Of a stretch of 64,000 bases of DNA, positions 21,980 to 32,761 are shown piece after piece; positions within the stretch are counted from its first letter, which is position 1, and every line of letters starts with the position of its first letter. This stretch comes from Calonectria ilicicola (lineage: Eukaryota; Ascomycota; Sordariomycetes; Hypocreales; Nectriaceae). Position numbers and translations under genes: made by a program. A model generated the notes under the pieces. That model was not told the DNA's origin and ran no database searches. It worked only from the letters and a program-made list of their open reading frames with translations. The DNA lies in the NCBI GenBank assembly GCA_020809705.1, contig CP085836.1:496001-560000 (forward strand), in the 5' to 3' direction.

Positions 21980-24057
21980 TTAACCAGAACGGTAGATAAA
22001 TACCCGACAGATAAGATTTGAGATAAGATTTGAGATAAGATCATAGAGAAATACGAACGTGCTCAAGGGACCAAATAGCATCATAGGTAGAACCGACACG
22101 GCAAAATGACCTGTACTCATATATTAGAAACTCGTCAAATAAATTTCACAATCAATCTCACCAAATAGTAGTGGCCGACGTGTGATAGTTTCCCAAAACT
22201 CTTCCGATATCAGCATTTCTAAGGCTCCGTCCCATTTCCATGGTCCCTGTAGTCTAAATTTGGTATTGAAATGTGCCCCGAATATCCAAATGATCGGCAG
22301 GCGCCAATTCCTGAAGTTCTTTCTTCGAGCTGTAAGTCTTAATATGTCCAAAAGACCTGGTGCTGATCCCATATCTAATGCGAGCTGATACGCATAGCTC
22401 TCATGGTCAACACCGTAATTGATCCTAGACCCCGGCGGCAAAAGCAATCGGTAGTGAAGCTCATCTGTGGGTTTTAACACTGTCGGCATGAGATGGCAAG
22501 CAAGGAGGTTGAGAACCCATAGTTGAGCCTGCATCTCAGATAAAGGTGGGATGGCACCCAGTGACGGCCTGGCAAAGCCAATGAATCCAACTGTGGGGTC
22601 ATCGCGTTTCCATATTCCTCGCACGTCGGCTTGACTAGGTCTTGGATATGCCTAGTCTGCCAGGCTCTCGGGAGAGTTGAAAAAAGGAAACGCCTGCTTA
22701 TAACCAGTACAAAATATGGCCATGTCTGGTTTAATCTGCTCGTTTTGTACCCTGAAAAATTCAGGCCGTCGGTTGTTTGTGAAATGAACGACACCATGAG
22801 AATCTACTCTCTTAGGCCATGGTACCAAATCCACCTGTTTGCCTTCTACCTCAGGAATATGTGTCTGTGCAAAAGCTGATCTCAAAGCATATAACCAGAG
22901 CTTGGGCCCCGGCAGTTTTGGTCGGTAAGCTGAGCTGAGAAGTTGACAAACCTTCATAGATTTGTTGAAAAATTCTTTTTGGGGTCAAAAGTCAGCATTC
23001 CTATTTATTCAAAAAACACCTAGAGACATTAATACCTACTTTTAGAGGGGTGGTGACGTGCAGAGCTAATCTCGCCGATCCATTGATCCATGCCTGAGGT
23101 CGTGCCAGAGGAGATCCAGAGAACTGCTTTAATGTACCAATGATAATAGTTCCACAGTAGCATAGAGTTGCGAAGGGTTGGATGAACATATGCGGTGTCA
23201 AAGAGGTTAGCCCGACTGACATCGATTGGTATGCCTGGCTCGGCAGGATCAGGCTTCCTGCCAAGAATTGGAAGCAGAATGGGGCCAGGATTTCTCTGAA
23301 TAGCTAGTTAGCGTAGGTTTTCCTAGGCAAAATACGGGTGAGGACACGCCTTCGGGGCGAAATGAAAGCCGTCCCTGTGGCAGAGCAATACACGCCTAGT
23401 TGCAGAAGTGGCCGCTAAGTAGGCAATATCTGCACCAGTTTCACCAGTGCCAATGACTGCAACAACTCGATCAACACCGAATTGTTCTCTGGTTTTGAAC
23501 TCCGAGGAGTGAACAACCAGCGGTATATTTTCGATACCATCAATGTGAGGGATGTTCGGCTCCACATGCAGCCCGGAACAAACCACTACAGCGTCACATT
23601 CCCATACCATCTTTATCTGGCTGTTGTTGCGTTCGAGTGTGATATAATGTCCTCCGCCTTTTCTCCGCGTAACAGCTGATACGCGCGTACAGAGGCTTAT
23701 ATGAGGCCATAGATCAAAATGTGTGCAATAATCGTGAAGATATTGAACATAGGATTCTGTTCGGAGGAAATCTTCTCTGCCAGAATATCTGAAATCTGAG
23801 AAGGAAGTAAGCTGCCTCGACGAAACAAGCTTTCGGCAAAGTTAGAATCATCTTACAGTAACTTGGGGTTGCAGCACCGCCGCAAAACTCACCTCGGCGT
23901 CTTCATATGATCTCGAGGCAAATGCACCGCCAATATGAGGCTGAAATTCAAAGAGTCGCACATCAGTAGGTTCACACGGAAGATATTCGTGCGCCTTTAC
24001 CAGATACTTCAGAGCCACGATGCCAGAAGGGCCTCCTCCGATGACGGCGACTTTCAT
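21980..24057 (-). pseudogene. FMO-type flavin monooxygenase with in-frame stop
   Basis: Five exons fit perfectly in frame: 24057-23893, 23811-23348, 23293-23040, 22974-22162, 22110-21980 (introns 81, 54, 65 and 51 nt). The product would be 608 codons of a dimethylaniline-monooxygenase-like FAD/NADPH enzyme. Visible are the FAD motif VAVIGGGPSGIVALKYL, the NADPH motif VVAVIGTGETGADIAYL, the FMO-type IFCTGY motif, and VGFIGFARPSLGAIPPLSEMQ. A hydrophobic C-terminal segment (VLPMMLFGPLSTFVFLYDL) suggests membrane anchoring. Codon 402 (22654-22652) is TAG, with homologous-looking sequence (AYPRPSQADVRGIW) continuing in the same frame right after it. No splice choice that I tested removes the stop while keeping frame. 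Hence a nonsense allele or a base error. It is divergent from the NLR-like gene. Confidence 0.75.
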
Positions 24058-24532
24058 CCTTTCGATTTCGACTGCAATACCTCCATGGATGGGTGTTTAC
24101 ATGGGATGATGAAACTTAAGATAGAGAGCAGGAGCGCAAATCGAATTTATTTATAGGCGTTGATGAGAATGAATTTCTAATGTCACTAGTACAGTAGGAG
24201 CCGAAACGTGTGTCGTTTTCTCTAGATGTCAAATAACTCACCGCACGGACGATATTTAGCATTGTGGCTATACACAGTGCGAATAATGACTTACGAAATG
24301 GTCTTTCGCCGGGATTATAGTTAGCCCGTTTCTCCCTTGAGAAAAATCCTGCCTATCAAAGCACAAGAATAATAACCACGTGTTGATGACATGTACACGT
24401 ATGACAAGGGCGGTTCAGCCGCACGAGGCTGGCGGCTAGACTACCGGCATTCAAAACCCCCTCAAATTGCAGGTCCTCTAACATCTACACAATGATAAAT
24501 CCATCTCCTAGTATTTTGGCTGCCATCTAAAT
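24058..24532. promoter_or_regulatory. Divergent promoter region, FMO / NLR-like genes
   Basis: The 475-bp spacer separates the start codons of two genes transcribed away from each other, so it must hold both promoters. I see no specific transcription-factor site that I could defend. Confidence 0.45.
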
Positions 24533-25727
24533 ATGAGCGGGACATCATTTCTTGGCCCCATTCACGGCCGTAATATCTTTGCTGGGTTTACTGTCACCGG
24601 TGGAATTGTCAACATTCACCCGCCCCCTGGTCTGTTCTAAGAAGGTTTTTCTATTTTGTCTGACCTAGCTAATATCTATGTGGTTCAAAGACCGACCTGA
24701 CATACCTCCGAACCCGTCTTCAACCAGCATCCCTTTCAGCCGTGACCCAAACTTCGTCCCTCGTGGTGACATCCTCGACACCATCCGTGAGCTATGCTCT
24801 CGGCCTGCAGGACGTGCAGCACTTGTCGGCTTAGGGGGAGTTGGGTAGGATATAAAATGAATGGAAGAAACTTCTGCTGACACGAGAGCAGAAAGTCACA
24901 ATTGGCCATTGAATACGCCCATCAGTTAAAAGATCGAAATGATAATGGGGAACAACAAACATGGGTATTTTGGGTCCATGCTAGTACAATCGCAAGGATC
25001 GAAGAATCCTTTAAGGCTATTGCAAATATAACAAAGATTCCTGGCAGGGACCAGCCAAATGCTAATATCAAGGACCTTGTCTATGGCTGGCTTAGTAATG
25101 AAGCTAAAGGAAGATGGTGTATTATACTGGACAGTGCTGACGACTTCGACGTGTTATTCAGCAAAGATAATCCAGATGACCGGTCGCTAGCATCATATCT
25201 ACCACAAAGTCGAAACGGATCAATCCTCATCACTACACGAAATCGGGACTTGGCTTACAGGCTGACTAGTAACAACCGTGGTATTGTCGAAGTTGGTCCG
25301 ATGATTGAGACAGATGCCCTAAAGCTCCTGGAGAATAGATTAGGGCAGGTTTCAACAGCGAGCGCAGCCGCCAATCTTGTACAAGCACTTGATTATATCC
25401 CACTTGCCATTACTCAAGCCGCTGCTTATTTGCAAGCAAGACCACGAATTACAATAGATAAGTATCTGGCTGAATTTCGAGATAGTGAGAAAAAAAGAAT
25501 TAGGCTTCTAGACCATGATGCTGGGGATATCCGGCGAGATGGAGGAGCATCTAACACCATCCTTACAACCTGGCAAATATCATTCATCTACATCAGCTCC
25601 AAGAGACATTCTGCAGCAGATCTACTCTCGCTAATGAGTTTCTTCAATCGACAAGGAATACCAGAATGGTTACTTAAATCATCTAGAGGCACAATCGATA
25701 ATACAGAGGAAAGTCAGACTAAGAGCA

Positions 25728-25785
25728 CAGATTCAGATTCAGATTCAGAGTCTGAAAGTGATCATGATGTAGATCATGAGTTTGA
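25728..25785 (+). repeat. Acidic Ser/Asp microsatellite inside NLR-like gene
   Basis: Tandem GATTCA hexamers encode the run SDSDSDSESESD in the linker between the NB-ARC and the MHD-like segment. It is in frame. Confidence 0.6.
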
Positions 25786-26210
25786 AGAGGATATAAAGAC
25801 CCTAACAGACTTTTCCCTAATTATCATCACAAGAGAAAATATGTTTGAAATGCATGGGCTTGTGCAATTATCTACAAGAAGATGGCTAGAAACCAGTTCT
25901 TATGAGATATATAAACACAGGTATATTGTTTTAATGAACAAATGGTTTCCAAGTGGGGAATATGAAACATGGAATGATTGCAAAGTTCTATTTCCACATA
26001 TTGAAGAAGCGATCAATAATAAGCCAAAGGATAAAGATAGTAAAGAGATATGGGCAAACCTTCTACAAAGAGGCGGGCGGTATTCACTTTTACAAGGCAT
26101 ATATAGAACGGCAGAGGATATGCTTTATAAGGCAAAAAAGGTGCAAGAAAGAGGGTTAGGTATCGAAGGTGCGGAAACCCTAGTAACTATATCATATCTT
26201 GCATCAACAT

Positions 26211-26714
26211 ACAGTAACCAAGGCCGATGGGAAGAGGCAGAGAAGCTACAGGTGCAAGTGATGGAGATGATCAAGACCAAGCTAGGAGTTGACCATCCTG
26301 ACACACTCACTAGTATAGCTAATCTTGCATTAACATACAGGAACCAAGGCCGATCGGAAGAAGCAGAGAAGCTAGAGGTGCAAGTGATGGAGACTTGCAA
26401 AACCAAGCTAGGAGTTGACCATCCTGACACACTCACTAGTATGGCTAATCTTGCATCAACATACAGCAACCAAGGCCGATGGGAAGAAGCAGAGAAGCTA
26501 CAGGTGCAAGTGATGGAGACTCGCAAGACTAAACTAGGAGTTGACCATCCCTCCACACTCACTAGTATGGCTAATCTTGCATCAACATACAGTAACCAAG
26601 GCTGATGGGAAGAGGCAGAGAAGCTAGAGGTGCAAGTGATGGAGACTCGCAAAACCAAGCTAGGAGTTGACCATCCTGACACACTCACCAGTATGGCTAA
26701 TCTAGCTTTTACTT
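26211..26714 (+). repeat. Four 126-bp tandem TPR-coding units
   Basis: The sequence ACAGnAACCAAGGCyGATSG recurs at 26211, 26337, 26463 and 26589, exactly 126 bp apart. Units differ at only a few positions, including the one that creates the TGA in the fourth. Each encodes 42 aa (NQGRWEEAEKLQVQVMETRK then TKLGVDHPDTLTSMANLAS). Confidence 0.9.
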
Positions 26715-26848
26715 GGAAAAGCCAAGGCCGGCACAATGATGCCTTAGTCTTGATGGAGACCTGCGCTGCGGCTCAACACAGAGTCTTGGGACCTATCCAT
26801 CCTGATACTATCTCATCTGTGTCTACTGTAGAAGAGTGGAGAAGTTAG

Positions 26849-28557
26849 AATGCAATTAATTTAGTCATACTCTCTTTTTATTCTGATAACTTAAGATTTA
26901 TTACCTAATTGCTTGTATACTACAAGACCCTATCAATATCCAGCTTATAGTTTGTTATCCCATTAATACTACAACGGCCTATTTCTCATCTACTATCAAC
27001 AGATAGCTACGATTCCAGATGCATGTAGAAGCTCTTGATTTCTGTAACTATGGAAGGGATCTACCTAGGCCTCTTATAACTGCTGTTGCTGCTAGCCGTT
27101 GGAGGCTGCCGTTGAAGGCGGCCTCCGGCCTCGGGGTAATAAGGTTCGATCGAAGCTTGGCCCCGATGGTTAATTGGCCAGACCCGGCAGGGCCCGTGGT
27201 CAATAGATTGATAAGGAAGGCTCGTGGGTTATTTGGTATGGTGTTTTGGGGCCGATTGCGGCCGTGACTATGTTGGAAATGTCTTGCACGCTCCAAGCGA
27301 GGCTTATGTAACAAGAGACAAACCCAAGGGATGAAGAGCTTTTATAGCTCCCTTCACATAGAACACTTGTCCTCCAGACAACACACACAATACAGCACAT
27401 CATAATCCTAACAGACCATTCTCCTATTACCTTTCCTGCGATACCGGCTAGTCCGGGTATCTGACTTACATAACAGTCATCTGTTAAGAAAGTTGAGACC
27501 ACTTGTGAGTGTGACATCTACTCTCTATCTCCTAGAGCCCTACTAAGTGCAATACATAATAATCCTACTCGACTTATATTATAGAAGCATTTTGCACAAT
27601 AAGCCTATTCTGGGTTGAGAGTTAAAAGGCCAGAAATCACCAAAAACTGGTTGGGGCAACCCTTTCTGGTTTTACGTACTGCTGCGTTCATATTCATTTT
27701 CATCTGGGCATAGTGCTGAGCCACACGACGCCACAAGGGGTCCATGCGGTTAGACTTTCAACATTCGAATTATCGCGTCTTATTTCCGGCCTCTACTGTA
27801 CATGGAGTTTATCGATATCAAGATTGACAACGTATGATAAATATTGACCCTAAATTTACGTATATCAAATGAGATCTTAGGACAGAATAAGCCTTTAATA
27901 AACATGGAGTGTCCAATTTCAATCAGGCGGGGGCAGGAAGAGTAATGTGGCCCTGTGCCTGGCGCATGCAGCCTTACACAAAACATCCACGTCGATAGCT
28001 CAATGTAATATACAGTACTGAAGCGTATATTACGGTAGGAAATTTATTCGTGATTCGACTACATAGCCAATCTAGTAAAGATCTGCCTTGGTTCTAAGAG
28101 CCATGGTATGTATATACACGTATTGTAGATTAAGTAAATATATAGATATCTGACGAAAGTAATGAATGTAAATTCCTCTAACAGCAGACCTTGATATTTT
28201 GATACACCCAAGGTATCTAGAAGCAACATAAATAGGCAGTAATCGGGGATGGATAAATCCAACTCTGGGAATGCACTTAAGCTTGGTCGAGATGTTTCAG
28301 TAATGGACGGACAGGTTATGTGACCATACCGATAGTTCTGGCAGAATTGTATGTAAAGATTACAGTATGTAACATAAGACGAGACTTTTTTTAACAGAAA
28401 GAAGGCCATAAATTGCCATTTCTTCGGCCATATATAACATTCTAATATTCTGTATGTATGTATGTATGTATGTATGTATATATATCTATATATATGACCC
28501 CCTCCCGAGGGTTTAGTTCATAGCTAAAACACAACTAGTCTGCAACCCATTCACACG
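26849..28557. other. Intergenic with possible LTR-like relic
   Basis: The stretch begins with the 3' side of the NLR-like gene. A GC-rich block (27090-27270) is followed by TGTTGGAAATGTC, a Copia-LTR-like terminus, but I find no matching second end or target-site duplication. From 27540 on it is AT-rich. A TATG/TA microsatellite sits at 28451-28495, near the promoter of the next gene. No gene is supported. Confidence 0.4.
28451..28495 (+). repeat. TGTA / TA microsatellite
   Basis: About eight TGTA units followed by alternating TA, about 65 bp upstream of the start codon at 28558. Confidence 0.85.
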
Positions 28558-30689
28558 ATGAGCTCTCAACCCCAGAACACCAATAACAAGAAGAACAAGA
28601 ATAAGGAGGTCACAAATTCTGAATCCAACCTAAATGTGCCAAGGGAATCAGTAAGTCTACCGCTTTATGGATAGAGCAGAGCCTGACTATTAGTAGGGTG
28701 GTGATGATGACGACGAGATGACTGGCATGGAAAGCTCAAACGGTTCAACAGAGCATGGAGCTCCTGTTCCAGATCCCGTATGTTCCTGACAAGCGTCCCC
28801 CACCGCTGTTTGGGCTTCTATCGGTTCAGATGCTAACAAAAGTTTAGTCCTCGGAGGGTGGAGCTGGAACAAATAGCCCAAACGGAAGTGACCCGAGCCC
28901 GGAGCGAGGCCAGCAAACGCGCGATAGTGCAGCAGACCAGGCCAAGGGTTCAGGAGTAGCAGTTGGCCCCGATAGTAAGAACGAACAAGACAAGAACGGC
29001 CAACAACATGAACCACCCAAACAATCCAGCCCAGAAAAGAGTTCCCAGGATAATTCAGGCTCCGGTAATGCGGCAGAGTCGCAGGGTTCAGAAAAGGGAA
29101 GCAAATTTAGTTTATCTAAACTCATTGGGTCAAAGGGCAATGCCTCCTCCAATACAGAGGGAGCCGTTGACCCGAATGCAGGTACTGAAACATCTGATGC
29201 TGCTTCACAGCCACCAAATTTCTTTGGGGGTAACTTTGATCCGAAGGGCTTCCACTGGGGCTTCAATAATCCTTCGACCGATCAAGAGCAACCGAACTCT
29301 CAAGAGCAATCAAATGCTCAAAATAGAAAAAGACCACGGTCTATTACTCCAGAGCAGGAGAACGGAGGGAGCAGTAGTTTTAGTTGGCTGAAGAAGACTC
29401 GTGTCAAGTCTCCTGTTCTTGAAAGCATTGAAACAGAGGATGATGATGGTGCTGATGATGATGACGGGGGCCGGGAGCAGTCACCACCCCGACAACGGCA
29501 GCATCAGCAGCGGGGGGGGGAAGGGGAAGAGATTTCGGACGATCGTAGCTACATGAACATTATCAATCCTCCGCGCAGATCCGACATGCAAACATTGGGT
29601 TGGGTACAGTACAGGGGCAAAAAGTCATATGTAAACTTGTACGGAGACCAGCGCTTAGGATCCTATCGCATCGAAAGCATCAAGGACAGCTCGTTTGGAG
29701 ATTTCGACAACAAAACCAGCATTTCGCGCCCACGTAATCAACTCGGATTCCTGAGGCAGTATGAAAAAGACGACATCCATGATGTCCTCGGGGTCGCATG
29801 GCCACAGGACTTTGAAGCAAGTGCCAAAAGCAATCTCTCGTTACTAGATCCTCTATCCGATAGTTTTGCAGTCGAGCTGTCCGTATACGTCGTTATTGAA
29901 TGGAAAGACGAAAAGAATCCAAATGTAGGCGGTGCCATCTCCCTTGAGCCACGCCATTGGTGGCGTAATAAAGTCAAGGAGCCCATCGAAAAGAAGGCCC
30001 AGCGTCGGGGTCGAGAGTACTTTTACCCACGGATCCCCGGACAGCCCGAAAGGGTCAACCGCTACGGGTGGGCCGATAATGAGCTGTACAAAATTGCCTA
30101 TCTAAAGGAGAAGCAATTTGCCAACGCCATGGATCCAGGGCGACCATTTGATGCCGCTCGAGAGCCTTCTCCCTTCGCTGTGGAGATTGGAGAGTTTCGC
30201 CAGGCGTCGATGGAGCCCGACCCCGACCCAACTTGCCAAGAAATTCCCCAGGCTGAACTGGCTACTAGCAACCGCGTATCGCCAGCCAGTCGAATGTCTC
30301 CTCAACCTCGTATGTCTCCTCAGCCCCGATCGTCTGCCGAGACCCGAATGTCTCCGGAGAGGGATGTGACCCAGTCCGTGACCCCCGAGCCACAATTCAG
30401 ACGGCCGTCAATGCAACCGTCCGCATACTCGTCCAGGCGGTCAGCAAGGCAGCCAGCTACACTCATGCAAACATGGCAAAACCCAGCGCCTTCGTTCCCT
30501 AGCTTTGCAAATGGAAACACTAGCGGTAATTACTCCGGACCTGAGGCCCAGATGATGCAGGCTCTCCAGCAGAACTTTTGGATGCTCCAGCAAGGCCTTC
30601 AGAATGTTGGAAATCTTGTCTTTGGAATGATGGATGGAGCAGGCAGACTGCCCATGCAATACAATGCTCCGCTCCAAATGGCTTACTAA
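28558..30689 (+). CDS. Hypothetical 671-aa, largely disordered protein
   Basis: Three exons (28558-28650, 28697-28777, 28848-30689) with canonical introns (GTAAGT..TAGTAG and GTATGT..TTTAG). Residues 1-290 are hydrophilic and low in complexity, rich in Ser, Asn, Gln and Glu, with an acidic run (EDDDGADDDDGG). Residues about 300-490 look folded: LGWVQYRGKKSYVNLYGDQRLGSY, FAVELSVYVVIEWKDEKNP, PRHWWRNKVKEP. A second disordered part has repeated RMSPQPRMSPQPR units, which are potential SP-type phosphosites. The C-terminus ends in a Gln/Met-rich helix (MQALQQNFWMLQQGLQN) that may form a coiled coil. I do not recognise the folded segment. The frame is continuous through a nine-G run at 29512-29520. 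A nuclear or chromatin role would be a guess. Confidence 0.65.
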
Positions 30690-31777
30690 GGCAGGTAGGT
30701 CGTCGGCCTTGTTGAAACTCGTTGAAACTCGATTTTATTGGAACGCCTCGATGGAGCGCTTTGACAAGGTCCAACAAGCGAGATTTGCACTATCGCCCAA
30801 ATAGTCTAGCTTAAGAATACCTTGCCTTCACGATGACGTCATTCAAAAATCCTTTTTGCTTTCTTGGGTTTGATTGTTTACAGTGTTAATTCCTTCCCTC
30901 ACGTTTCCTTATCCATGCTAGACTACCTCTCTTGCTCACTTTGGTACGTAGAAGTCATTTGTTAATCTACTTAGTTAATTTATACGAATGGGTTTATCTG
31001 TGTGTGTGCTTTTTTTTTTTTTCCTCCCTTTTTCCCCATTGTCATTTTCCTTGTGAATGTCGTGTGGGTAAATTAACTCGGTCAACTCCCCGGCTATTAG
31101 ACAACCTCGTGAGCCGTCATCTTGTCGTTGAATTAACTGGAATGAGAACATACATTCTATTCAGAGGGATTTACTTTCTAGTTGGCTGCAGTCACTCTTT
31201 TCCTTCTTTATCAAATAAATTGAATTAACTCAAGTCATTGAGGCCGTCTTGTTATTTGGTCGTTTCTTAGTTGCCTTTGTAATCTGTTTTACAGCGGTAA
31301 ATACCTACCCTACAGACATGCTGGCCGACGCCGAGAGCGCCGAGGCCACTCAACACGTGCGAAAGCAGAAACATGCATTACGGGAAGATAGCAGTAAATA
31401 TCGATTGTACGCCAGCCTTTTAGCGTCGCTGCTCACCTCAACAACAGGCTACAGTCACACCACGACCAACTTCACTTGTGCACACGAGTGATAGTACAAG
31501 TCTCATCATGAAGCCATTGAAGGGGCAAACAAGTTCGTTGGTAGACTATCAAATACAGTGCTTCAAAATAGGGTTTTCTTCTTTTTCTGATTTTTTTTTT
31601 AAACAGAAAATTCATTTATTCATTTTTCATTATTGCATCATTGCCTTGCTTGCCCTTTCCTATGATAATAACTATCTACTAAGCAACAGATGGCTTCCAT
31701 AGGAGTTTCACAATGATGCATCTTCTTTTCAAACTTTACTCGCTACATGCAGTTAGTAACCTTGCTAAAGGCTTACT
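30690..31777. other. Intergenic, no gene supported
   Basis: Contains T-rich tracts near 31009-31022 and 31590-31601. A frame at 31249-31491 begins with a hydrophobic stretch (LFGRFLVAFVICFTAVNTYP) resembling a signal peptide but has no upstream ATG, so I did not call it. Confidence 0.4.
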
Positions 31778-32761
31778 TCAAAGTGAGTGAAGCTGCTTTA
31801 GAAACAACCTTCTCGATTCCTGGGCCTTGATGGCAGCGCTGGTTTCTGGGCATATCAGTTCAAAAGCATGCGGCAGTCCAGGCCAGGTATGAAACTCGAC
31901 CTCCACACCCGCAGTGGTCAATCTCTGAGCAAAGTCGATGCTTTCGCAGCAAAATAGATCCAAGCCTCCAACATCAATGTAAGTCGATGGCAAACCACCC
32001 AAATCTTCCGCTCGTGCAGCCGATACGTATTTTGGAAACTTGGCGGTTTCCAATCTATCATGTTCTTTTCCGAGTACGGCCTCCCATGCCATTTTATTAT
32101 CGTTTTCGGTCCACGTCAAAAACTTCCTGAGCGGAGAATCGACTGCTAGATTGGTACGGTCATCGAGCATAGGATATAAAAGCATTTGTTTGGCAAGTGG
32201 TGGGGCTAAGGCGTGTTCCCTTGCCATCAGTGCTGCATTCGCTGCAATACCGCCGCCGCCTGAATCTCCCATGATGCAAATACGTGCCGGATCAATGTTC
32301 CACTCTTTTGCGTGGTGAGACAAGTGCTCCAGTCCACAGAATACGTCCTTGACCGACGTTTCCCCGGAGTGCTCTGGAGCAAGACGGTATTCAATGGCAA
32401 AGAATGGCATGTTGGCAATGTTAGCCCAACAAGAAATGATAGGCCTATATATCTCCACACTTCCCCCCACCATCCCACCGCCATGAATGTACACCACTGT
32501 GGGCTGCGGGTTTGGGGACTGAACCATGTCATGGCTGGCGAATCGATGAATAGCAACTTGTGTGCCATCAAAGGACTGAAACAAAGTCTTTGTCTCTAGT
32601 ATGTGTTGTGGTTGCTGTTTCCCAGCCTGCATCGCTCGCAAGGTATTGTTGATTGCGTCTCGTAGCTGCAGAACATTCTCGCTGGGCTTCAGCGTTGAAG
32701 GGATCTTGGCAGTGATTGCCGACAAAAACTCATCGTCGTAGTGTAGTCCTCCGACAGCCAT
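31778..32761 (-). CDS. Alpha/beta hydrolase, HSL-type esterase/lipase
   Basis: Intronless, 327 aa, ATG at 32761. All hallmarks of the hormone-sensitive-lipase family are present: the oxyanion-hole motif HGGGMVGG (residues 93-100), EYRLAPEH (124-131), the nucleophile elbow GDSGGGG with Ser167, the acid Asp268 in DVGGLDLF, and His298 in PGLPHAFE. It should hydrolyse short- to medium-chain carboxylic esters in the cytosol; there is no signal peptide. Length is typical for the family. Such enzymes often sit near secondary-metabolite genes, but no synthase is visible here. The natural substrate is unknown. Confidence 0.88.
   Translation of the reverse strand: MAVGGLHYDDEFLSAITAKIPSTLKPSENVLQLRDAINNTLRAMQAGKQQPQHILETKTLFQSFDGTQVAIHRFASHDMVQSPNPQPTVVYIHGGGMVGGSVEIYRPIISCWANIANMPFFAIEYRLAPEHSGETSVKDVFCGLEHLSHHAKEWNIDPARICIMGDSGGGGIAANAALMAREHALAPPLAKQMLLYPMLDDRTNLAVDSPLRKFLTWTENDNKMAWEAVLGKEHDRLETAKFPKYVSAARAEDLGGLPSTYIDVGGLDLFCCESIDFAQRLTTAGVEVEFHTWPGLPHAFELICPETSAAIKAQESRRLFLKQLHSL

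Larger units (their letters stand above)
24533..26848 (+). pseudogene. NB-ARC/TPR NLR-like protein gene with in-frame stop
   Basis: Exons 24533-24629, 24691-24844 and 24892 onward. The second intron (24845-24891) splits the P-loop codon run, and splicing restores ALVGLGGVGKSQLAIEYA. Other NB-ARC landmarks follow: kinase-2 GRWCIILDSADDFD, NGSILITTRNRDLA, the GLPL-like YIPLAITQAAAYLQ and an MHD-like MHGLVQLSTRRWL. Residues 1-33 are Gly-rich (SFLGPIHGRNIFAGFTVTGG). An acidic SDSDSESESD stretch precedes the MHD-like region. The C-terminus is an array of 42-aa kinesin-light-chain-type TPR units. In the fourth unit CGA has become TGA (26603-26605), stopping at 654 aa; the frame stays open to 26848 (735 codons) with more repeat sequence. 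Fungal NLRs act in non-self recognition and regulated cell death; the partner here is unknown. Confidence 0.75.

Noticed and set aside
25900..26736. Minus-strand ORFs across the NLR repeats (including a 203-aa one)
   Set aside because: They are mirror frames of the 126-bp TPR units and have no independent support.
31249..31491. Small secreted peptide ORF
   Set aside because: It starts with a hydrophobic stretch, but no ATG precedes it in frame and no acceptor that joins it to an upstream exon was found.
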